A program made the translations under genes and the position numbers. The notes under the pieces were generated by a model. It was not told the origin of the DNA and did not search any database. It worked only from the letters and a program-made list of their open reading frames with translations. A stretch of DNA of 5,221 nt from an uncultured Bryobacteraceae bacterium (lineage in GTDB: Bacteria > Acidobacteriota > Terriglobia > Bryobacterales > Bryobacteraceae), in the NCBI GenBank assembly GCA_937921835.1, contig CAKZVG010000119.1, positions 1 to 5,221 of the forward strand, given 5' to 3'. Shown here one piece after another: positions 1-5,221 of this stretch (the first letter of the stretch is position 1; each line of letters begins with the position of its first letter).

Positions 1-1
1 C

Positions 2-1873
2 GCCACGCGCAGGGAAGGCGCCGTCACCGTGCGGGACGTCCTGCTGCGCTTCGGGCCGGGCGGGCGCGGCAGCCTGCGCGTCCAGGTGATGATCCCACCC
101 GGCAAAGGGCCTTTCCCGGTGTTCCTGACCAATCACCCGCGCACGCGCCCGTGGGTGGCGACGGCTGTCCGGCGCGGCTATATCGGCTGCATCTACTTCG
201 CCGCCGACCCCTTCTACGGCAACACGGACGATTCCGACGCCTTTATCGAACTCTATCCGGAGTACGATTTCCCGTGTCTGGCGCGCTGGGCCTGGGCCGC
301 CATGCGCGCCGTGGATTATCTTTACACGCTGCCCGAAGTAGACAAGAAGAGAATCGGCATCAGCGGCCACTCGCGTAACGGCAAGCAGGCGCTGCTGGCG
401 GCGGCCTTCGATGAGCGCATCGGCGCCGTCGTGCCGTCCAGCGGAAACACCGGGGAAGGGACCCCCTGGCGTTACACCAGCGACCCCTTCGCCAATGAGA
501 GCATCGAGCAGATTACCGGCAACTTCGCCCACTGGTTCCATCCCCGGCTGCGTTTCTTCGCCGGGCGCGAGCACAAACTGCCCGTCGATCAGAACTCGCT
601 CATGGCGCTGGTGGCGCCGCGCGGGTTGATGCTGGCGACCTCGTTTTCGGAAGCGCAGGGCGCGCCGTTCGGTTTCGAGCAGGCCTACCGCTCGGTGCGG
701 CGCGTCTACGAATTCGTCGGCGCGGCGCGCAACGTGGATCTCTACATCCGCGCCGGCGATCATCCGACCACGGCGGGCGACATCGAACGTTACGTGGATT
801 TCTTCGACACGGTCTTCGGGCGCGCGGCATATCCGAAGTTCGAGAGCGTGATGTACGGCTACAGCTTCGAGAACTGGAAAAAGCTTTCCGGCGAGAGCGC
901 GGCCCCACCCGCGCCCGCTCCCGCCGCGCCGTTTGGCGAGCGGATCCGCTGGCTGCTCGGCGAGGAACCGCCGGGCCTGGATTTCCCCGCGCGCGCGGCC
1001 CTCACCGGCCGCATCATGACCACCGACGGCTGGCTGGGAGCGTTTCATGGGCGGCCTTTCCAGGAGAAGGGCATGGGCTCGGTTGCCATCTCCTTTGGCG
1101 ACGATCTCAAGGCGGACCTCTACTATCCGCTCGAGGCCAGCGGCCAGCCCGCCCCCGGCAAGTGGCCGGTTGTGGTCTGGCTGCATGCGCTGAGCCACGC
1201 CACCGGGTATTCGCGCTACACACGCCCCAGCTTCGCGTCGCTCACACGCCGCGGCTTCGCCGTGCTGGCTTTCGATCAGCTCGGCTTCGGCACGCGCGCC
1301 GAGTACGCGGACCGCTTCTACCAGCGCTATCGGAAGTGGTCGCTGCTCGGCAAGATGGTGGCCGACACGCGCGCCGCCATCGCCGCCGCGGCGGCGCTCG
1401 ACAACGTCGACGCCAGGCGCATCTACCTGTGCGGCTGGTCGCTGGGGGCCAAGGTCGCGCTCTTTACCGCGGCGCTCGACGAGCGCGTCGCGGGAGCCGC
1501 CGCGGTGGCCGGTTTCACGCCCCTCCGGCGGGCGACGGCGGACAAGGGGATCGAGGGAATTCTCGAATACTCGCACCTGTACGGGCTGGCGCCGCGCGCC
1601 GGATTCTTCATCGGCCGGGAAGCGAGCCTGCCGGTAGACTACGATGAGATCCTGGCCGCCATCGCTCCGCGGCCTGTGCTCGTCTGGGCGCCTCAGTACG
1701 ACCGCTACAATCCGGTGGAGGACGTGCGCGCGGCGGTGGAGACGGCGCGCGCCGCCTACCGCGCTCAAGGACGTCCGGACGGGCTGCGAATCGAGACGCC
1801 GGTGGACTTCAACCGCTTCCCGCGCGAAGCGCAGGAGCGGGTGTTCGACTGGCTGACGGGGCTGGCGAAGTAG
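2..1873 (+). CDS. Two-domain alpha/beta hydrolase, CE15-like (glucuronoyl/acetylxylan esterase type), 5'-partial
   Basis: Probable secreted or periplasmic carbohydrate esterase; substrate unproven. Residues are numbered from the GTG at 29. The frame is open to the window edge (ATRREGAVT precedes), and this stretch reads as the beta strand that opens such domains, so the true start and any signal peptide lie upstream. Domain 1 (about 1-265) has the nucleophile elbow GHSRNGK (S115), close to the CE15 GCSRxGK motif, then NFAHWF (165-170), LPVDQ (184-188), LVAPRG (194-199) and GDH (H245). The fungal CE15 acid (Glu of QESG) is replaced by S137; E208 after the next strand is a candidate acid. A Pro/Ala linker (291-301) leads to domain 2 (about 320-614): GWSLGAK (S471), LPVDY (534-538), IAPRP (545-549), D558, but N595 where His is expected. 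Family membership is confident; glucuronoyl versus acetyl esterase activity is not. It converges on the pump operon. Confidence 0.9.
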   Translation, partial: ATRREGAVTVRDVLLRFGPGGRGSLRVQVMIPPGKGPFPVFLTNHPRTRPWVATAVRRGYIGCIYFAADPFYGNTDDSDAFIELYPEYDFPCLARWAWAAMRAVDYLYTLPEVDKKRIGISGHSRNGKQALLAAAFDERIGAVVPSSGNTGEGTPWRYTSDPFANESIEQITGNFAHWFHPRLRFFAGREHKLPVDQNSLMALVAPRGLMLATSFSEAQGAPFGFEQAYRSVRRVYEFVGAARNVDLYIRAGDHPTTAGDIERYVDFFDTVFGRAAYPKFESVMYGYSFENWKKLSGESAAPPAPAPAAPFGERIRWLLGEEPPGLDFPARAALTGRIMTTDGWLGAFHGRPFQEKGMGSVAISFGDDLKADLYYPLEASGQPAPGKWPVVVWLHALSHATGYSRYTRPSFASLTRRGFAVLAFDQLGFGTRAEYADRFYQRYRKWSLLGKMVADTRAAIAAAAALDNVDARRIYLCGWSLGAKVALFTAALDERVAGAAAVAGFTPLRRATADKGIEGILEYSHLYGLAPRAGFFIGREASLPVDYDEILAAIAPRPVLVWAPQYDRYNPVEDVRAAVETARAAYRAQGRPDGLRIETPVDFNRFPREAQERVFDWLTGLAK

Positions 1874-1934
1874 CGGCCGCGGCCGGCAGCCGTGGCGGAT
1901 CGCCGCGCGGCCCGCCGCTTCCGGCGGCCGGAGA

Positions 1935-1988
1935 AACCTCCGCTTCCACGGTGAAGTTTCCGCGAGAGCCTGGAATCTCGCGGAGGTT
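1935..1988. repeat. 9-bp inverted repeat competing with the terminator-like hairpin
   Basis: AACCTCCGC (1935-1943) is the exact reverse complement of GCGGAGGTT (1980-1988), with 36 bases between the arms. The right arm is also the 3' arm of the 1955-1988 hairpin, so the two pairings exclude each other. A related CCGGAGGTTAC lies at 2034-2044, across the end of the leftward gene. This may be chance in GC-rich DNA or the remnant of a repeated element. Confidence 0.4.
1955..1988. terminator. Hairpin between convergent genes, possible bidirectional terminator
   Basis: TCCGCGAGA (1959-1967) pairs perfectly with TCTCGCGGA (1976-1984) around the 8-base loop GCCTGGAA. In + strand RNA the stem can extend to 13 pairs, down to A1955-U1988, using G-U pairs. 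The position between two stop codons suits a terminator shared by both transcripts. Neither side has a proper run of T: the + strand continues TGCTTTGCGC and the - strand TTCACCGTGG. It is therefore not a textbook intrinsic terminator; it may instead protect 3' ends or act with Rho. Confidence 0.45.
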
Positions 1989-2039
1989 GCTTTGCGCAAT
2001 CCCCGTGATTCGTTCCGCTCTTGCCGGTTGCGCCGGAGG

Positions 2040-3050
2040 TTACTCGAAACGGTACCGCAGGAGTCCGAATCCGACTCCCGCTTCGGCGTCGCTGCGACCG
2101 ATTTGAAAGACCATGAATTTTCCGTCCCGGGAGACGACCGGGTTGGACGCGATCCAGCCCGCATAGTCGTTGAAGCGCGTCAGGCGCTCAAAGCTCTTCC
2201 CCGTGCCGTCGAGTTTCAGTTTCCAGATGTCGATGTTCGCCTCGCCGCATGGGCCTTTCAGCTCCTTGCATTGCCGGTCCGCTTCGACGGTGGCATACTG
2301 CTCGTCCGGAAAGATGGCCTCCACTTCGTTGTAAGTTCCGGGCGCGTTGGTGTAGTTGACCGCCTTGCCGGTGGCGATGTCCAGCCCCATCACCGAGGCG
2401 CGCCCATCCGGCTCGTTGCAGGTGAAGGTCATGCGGGTGTCGCGGGCGTAGAAGTCCTGCGCCTCGATGAAGCAGGCGCGGGCGTCGGCGCGATACACGG
2501 TCCGCTTGCGCAGCAGCCGCGGCGCGCCGCCGGAGCGGTCCAGCTCCGCGACCACGATGCGGGATTCGGCGGCCGGCACCGCGGGATCCTGGCGATGGGA
2601 GACCGCCCATCCCAGCTTGTTGCTGGTTCTGGATACCGCGACGCCTTCGCTGACCCGTTCGCCCAATCGCACCGGCTTCGAGCCGGGGCCGCCCTGGAAG
2701 TACCACAGCTCGGCCTCGGCGCGGCGGCTGGTCTCGACGTCCTTGAACTTCTCCGGTCCGATGAGCAGGTAGCCCCCTTGCGGCAGGTGCATCACGCGCA
2801 GGAACGCGGCGGCCGGGATCCCGCAGGTGAGGCAGCGGAGAAGGCGCGTGTTCAGGTCGAGCACGAAGGCGTCGCCGAAGCTCTTGGCCATGAACGCCAC
2901 CTGGCGCCCGTCGGGCGAAAGGTCGGCGCGCTCGCCGAAATGCGTCAGGATCTCGATGTTCCTGGGCAGGTGATCGAGGGGCGAACCGGATTTTCTCTGG
3001 CCCGAGAGCGCCGCGGCCAGCAGCAGCAACATACCTGCAATACGTTTCAT
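2040..3050 (-). CDS. Exported TolB/PD40-like beta-propeller protein
   Basis: A 336-residue protein of unknown exact role, probably periplasmic or surface-exposed. Residues 1-16 (MKRIAGMLLLLAAALS) look like a signal peptide with a two-residue basic start and a Leu/Ala core; there is no lipobox cysteine. PD40 (WD40-like, TolB-type) repeat signatures are visible at 43-66 (LSPDGRQVAFMAK, then VLDL) and near the C terminus at 305-317 (VVSRDGKFMVFQI). Intermediate blades are weaker, e.g. AVSRTSNKLGWAV (138-150) and MGLDIATGKAVNYT (221-234). Six cysteines (73, 76, 193, 211, 261, 268), including a CLTC pair, could form disulfides in an exported protein. The start is fixed by the signal peptide, an upstream GAGAAAGG and the TGATG overlap with the pump gene. 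The same frame stays open for about 1 kb upstream, but that stretch is out of frame with a clear RND gene. PD40 repeats usually mediate binding rather than catalysis; no enzyme motif was seen. Confidence 0.88.
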   Translation of the reverse strand: MKRIAGMLLLLAAALSGQRKSGSPLDHLPRNIEILTHFGERADLSPDGRQVAFMAKSFGDAFVLDLNTRLLRCLTCGIPAAAFLRVMHLPQGGYLLIGPEKFKDVETSRRAEAELWYFQGGPGSKPVRLGERVSEGVAVSRTSNKLGWAVSHRQDPAVPAAESRIVVAELDRSGGAPRLLRKRTVYRADARACFIEAQDFYARDTRMTFTCNEPDGRASVMGLDIATGKAVNYTNAPGTYNEVEAIFPDEQYATVEADRQCKELKGPCGEANIDIWKLKLDGTGKSFERLTRFNDYAGWIASNPVVSRDGKFMVFQIGRSDAEAGVGFGLLRYRFE

Positions 3051-3052
3051 CA
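3048..3052 (-). other. TGATG stop/start overlap, translational coupling
   Basis: On the - strand the TGA stop of the RND permease (3052-3050) shares its last base with the ATG of the PD40-like gene (3050-3048). Such overlaps are typical of co-transcribed genes whose translation is coupled by terminating ribosomes restarting, which tends to keep the two products in related amounts. Confidence 0.85.
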
Positions 3053-5221
3053 GAGGCCTTTCTCGCGAAGTTTGAAGAACAGCACCGGAGTGACCAGCAG
3101 GGAAAGAATCATCGAGACCGCCACGCCTCCGATCACGGCGATGGCCAGCGGCTGCAAGATCTGCGCTCCGGAGCCGATTCCCAGGGCCAGCGGGAGCATG
3201 CCGAAGATAGTGGCCAGCGCGGTCATGAGAATCGGGCGGAGGCGCCTGCGTCCCGCCTGGAAAATCGCCTCCTGAAGCGGCAGGCCGCGGGCGGTGAAGT
3301 CCTTCTCGGAATCGAGCATCAGAATGCCGTTCTTGTGCACGATGCCCACCACCATGATGGCGCCCATGAACGAGGAGATGTTCAGCGTCGAGCCGGTCAC
3401 GAACAAAGCCAGCAGCGCGCCGAAGCCGCACAGCAGCGTGGCCACCAGGATGGCCAGGGGATGGGAGAAGGAGCGGAACTCGAACACCAGGATGATGAAG
3501 ATCAGCAGCACCGACATGAGCAGCACCATCGTCAGCCCGCGGAAGGATTCCTGCTGGATTTGGTAGATGCCGCCGAACTCGATGTCCGTGCCGGGCGGGA
3601 TGCGCACTTCCTTGAACAGCCGCGCCTTGATCTCCTCGACCGTCGAGCCCAGGTCGCGCCGCTCCAGGCGAGCCGTCACCGCCGACATGTTGCGCAGGTT
3701 GTCGCGGCGGATCTCGTGCGTGATCTCCTCGGTCTCCAGATCGGCGATGCTCGAAAGGGGCACGGTCTGCCCGGAGGGCGAGGTCAGCAGGAGTTCCTTC
3801 AGCCGGCCGCTGCTCGAGCGGTGCTCCTTGGGATAGCGCACGCGGATGCCGATCATGCGGTCGCCGCGGATCATGTTCGAGGCCAGGCTCCCGTCGAGGA
3901 TCGCGGCCTGGAGATCGAGCACGTCCTGCACCGTGAACCCGGCCAGCGCGGCCTTTTCCGGATTCACGCGGAAGTTCCGCGAAGGCCCGATAATCACCGT
4001 GCGGTTGACGATATCGACCACCCCCCGCACCTTCGGCAGCCATTCGGCGATCTCCTTGGCGACCGCCTTGTAGGTGGCGTCGCGGGGGTGATAGACCTTG
4101 ATCTCGATCGGCTGCGGGGAAGCGACCAGGTCGGCGATCAGGTCCTCGAGAATGTGCGCGAACTCGATCTGCAAGACCGGCACGGTCTCGGCGATGCGCC
4201 CGCGGAAGCTGTCGATCACCTCGAATGCCGTCTTGTCGCGCTTGCGCTTGAGCTTCACCAGGAAGTCGCCGAAGTTCGGCTCGGCGGTGGCCAGGGCCAG
4301 CCGGGCTCCGGTGCGGCGGGAGTAGCTTTCGATCTCGGGCGTCTCCTTGAGGATCTGCTCGACCTTCATCAGCACGCGGTTGGTTTCCTCCAGCGACGTG
4401 CCTTCCGGCATGCGGTAGTCGCCGACGAAGGCGCCTTCGTCCATGTCCGGCAGAAACCCGCTGCCAAGCTGGGAATACAGCGCCACCGAGCCCGCGAACA
4501 CCGCCAGCGACGCCAGCAGCACCGGGCGGGAGTGGGCCAGCGACCAGTGCAAGGCGGCGGCGTAGCGCTCCGTGAGCCAGCGCATGACGCGACCTTCTCC
4601 GGCTTGCTCGGCCTGTTCGAGGCCCGCGGCCAGTTCGCCGCGCGGCCGCCGGAACAAGACCCGCGCCAGCACCGGCGTGAAGAAGATGGCCAGAAACAGG
4701 GAAGCCAGCAGCGCGGTCACCAGCGTCATCGCCAGCGCGCGGAAGAACACCGCCGTGATGCCGCCCAGAAACACCAGCGGCACGAAGACCACGATGGGCG
4801 TGAGGGTGGAGCCGATCAGCGCCGGCGTCAGCTCGCGGATGGCGCTGACGGCCGCCTCGCGCGGCGCCTGGCCGAGCGAAAGGTGGACGACGATGTTCTC
4901 CACCATCACGATGGCGTCGTCAATCACCACCCCGATGCAAGCCGCGATGCCCCCCAGCGTCATCAGGTTGAAGCTCATGTTGAAGAGCTTCATGAACACG
5001 ATGGCGATCAGCACCGCCACCGGAATCACCAGCGCCGCCACCAGCGTCGTCCGCCAGCTCTTGAGAAACCCGACCAGCACCGCCACCGAAAGCCCCAGCC
5101 CGATGAGGATGCTTTCGGCCACGCTGCCGATGGAGTCCCGCACCAGCACCGACTGGTCATAGAAAATGGCCAGCCGGATATCCGGCGGCAGTCCCTTCTG
5201 GATTTCCTTCAAGTCGCGGTT
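3050..5221 (-). CDS. RND-superfamily efflux permease, N-terminal third missing at window edge
   Basis: Inner-membrane proton-driven exporter of the AcrB/CusA superfamily. 723 residues are visible; by comparison with AcrB about 310 more, including TM1 and much of the first porter loop, lie beyond the right edge. The frame is open to the last base (NRD precedes the TTG at 5212), so that TTG is not the start. Numbered from it, TM2-TM6 run from about 27 to 188. TM4 carries GVVIDDAIVMVEN with the Asp pair D98/D99 (AcrB D407/D408), and TM7 is about 230-247. The second periplasmic loop opens with GSGFLPDMDEG (250-260), a CusA/CzcA-type motif. TM8-TM12 run from about 558 to 714, with GIVHKNGI in TM10 (K627, AcrB K940). 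The relay residues are thus present and the pump looks functional. The loop motif recalls metal exporters, but the Asp pair and Lys are of the drug-exporter type; the substrate cannot be assigned. Adaptor and outer-membrane partners are expected upstream. Confident on family. Confidence 0.96.
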   Translation of the reverse strand, partial: NRDLKEIQKGLPPDIRLAIFYDQSVLVRDSIGSVAESILIGLGLSVAVLVGFLKSWRTTLVAALVIPVAVLIAIVFMKLFNMSFNLMTLGGIAACIGVVIDDAIVMVENIVVHLSLGQAPREAAVSAIRELTPALIGSTLTPIVVFVPLVFLGGITAVFFRALAMTLVTALLASLFLAIFFTPVLARVLFRRPRGELAAGLEQAEQAGEGRVMRWLTERYAAALHWSLAHSRPVLLASLAVFAGSVALYSQLGSGFLPDMDEGAFVGDYRMPEGTSLEETNRVLMKVEQILKETPEIESYSRRTGARLALATAEPNFGDFLVKLKRKRDKTAFEVIDSFRGRIAETVPVLQIEFAHILEDLIADLVASPQPIEIKVYHPRDATYKAVAKEIAEWLPKVRGVVDIVNRTVIIGPSRNFRVNPEKAALAGFTVQDVLDLQAAILDGSLASNMIRGDRMIGIRVRYPKEHRSSSGRLKELLLTSPSGQTVPLSSIADLETEEITHEIRRDNLRNMSAVTARLERRDLGSTVEEIKARLFKEVRIPPGTDIEFGGIYQIQQESFRGLTMVLLMSVLLIFIILVFEFRSFSHPLAILVATLLCGFGALLALFVTGSTLNISSFMGAIMVVGIVHKNGILMLDSEKDFTARGLPLQEAIFQAGRRRLRPILMTALATIFGMLPLALGIGSGAQILQPLAIAVIGGVAVSMILSLLVTPVLFFKLREKGL
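3057..3064 (-). promoter_or_regulatory. Ribosome binding site for the PD40-like gene, inside the end of the pump gene
   Basis: Read on the - strand, GAGAAAGG lies within the last codons of the RND gene, six bases (CCTCTG) before the ATG at 3050-3048. The AAGG core and its spacing suit a Shine-Dalgarno site. It supports the chosen start and initiation coupled to termination of the pump. Confidence 0.55.

Larger units (their letters stand above)
1874..2039. other. Convergent intergenic gap with GC-rich potential secondary structure
   Basis: This 166-base gap separates the TAG stop of the esterase gene from the TAA stop of the leftward operon. It needs no promoter, and none was recognised. It holds several inverted repeats: CCGTGG (1890-1895) with CCACGG (1946-1951), extended by CGGA/TCCG across a 3-base bulge; a palindrome GCCGCGCGGC (1902-1911); a short hairpin CCGCCG-CTTC-CGGCGG (1912-1927); and the long hairpin listed separately (1955-1988). 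The likely role is to end or stabilise transcripts arriving from both sides. It could also be a member of a dispersed chromosomal repeat family, which one window cannot show. Confidence 0.6.

Noticed and set aside
29..31. GTG at 29, preceded by AGGGAAGG, as the true start of the esterase.
   Set aside because: The spacer of about 11 bases is long. The codons before it stay in frame to the window edge and continue the expected opening beta strand, and an exported esterase should have an upstream signal peptide.
600..908. A - strand frame of about 100 codons inside the esterase gene, and similar short + strand frames within the RND gene.
   Set aside because: Arg/Ser/Pro-rich translations with no recognisable domain, fully covered by strongly supported genes on the other strand.
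1874..1885. Palindrome around GCGGCCGCGGCCG just after the esterase stop as an operator or recombination site.
   Set aside because: It is a pure G/C palindrome of a kind expected by chance at this base composition, with no neighbouring site or gene to support a role.
1992..3275. A 427-codon + strand open frame opposite the PD40-like gene.
   Set aside because: It spans the end of two - strand genes and the gap, and its translation matches no family I recognise. Long antisense frames are common in GC-rich DNA.
2040..4043. A 667-codon open frame on the - strand, suggesting one long protein ending in the PD40-like sequence.
   Set aside because: Its first two thirds run in a different frame through a well-conserved RND gene and give low-complexity Arg/Gly/Pro-rich sequence. 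A signal peptide, a ribosome binding site and the TGATG overlap mark the true start at 3050.
5210..5212. TTG at 5212 as the start of the RND gene.
   Set aside because: The sequence begins in the middle of the RND fold just before TM2, the frame is open beyond it, and about 310 residues of the family would be missing.
1..5221. Looked for CRISPR repeats, tRNA/rRNA genes, insertion-sequence ends, riboswitches and phage genes.
   Set aside because: No regularly spaced repeats, tRNA-like cloverleaf, transposase or conserved RNA motif was seen; almost the whole window is coding.

Overview
The window is GC-rich, densely coding bacterial DNA with three long genes and one short gap. The gene content is a CE15-like esterase with a second hydrolase domain, a TolB/PD40-type exported protein and an RND pump. 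Together with the GC-rich codon use, it most resembles Acidobacteriota (Solibacter/Bryobacterales type). That placement is an inference from protein style, not from any marker gene. No RNA gene, insertion sequence, CRISPR array, integrase or other sign of a mobile region was seen.

Layout. On the + strand, positions 2-1873 hold the 3' part of a gene for a secreted-type polysaccharide esterase. It has two consecutive alpha/beta-hydrolase domains that are recognisably related to each other. Positions 1874-2039 are a gap between convergent genes, rich in potential hairpins, where transcription from both sides probably ends. On the - strand, an RND-superfamily efflux permease (5221-3050, its N-terminal third outside the window) is followed by an exported 336-residue beta-propeller-like protein (3050-2040). 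Stop and start overlap as TGATG, so these two are almost certainly co-transcribed and translationally coupled.

How the genes relate. The pump and the propeller protein form one operon. The usual RND partners (periplasmic adaptor and TolC-type outer-membrane channel) are not in the window and would be expected upstream, beyond position 5221. The esterase is convergent to this operon and need not be functionally connected. If it is a glucuronoyl- or acetyl-ester hydrolase, its role is in plant or microbial polysaccharide breakdown.

The most interesting observation is inside the esterase. Its two halves align motif by motif with nearly constant spacing. The first half keeps a plausible Ser-Glu-His triad (S115, E208, H245), whereas the second has Ser-Asp-Asn (S471, D558, N595), with asparagine exactly where the catalytic histidine should be. 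This suggests an ancient duplication followed by loss or change of catalysis in one half. I see no convincing undescribed multi-gene system; apart from this, the window looks like ordinary chromosomal sequence.
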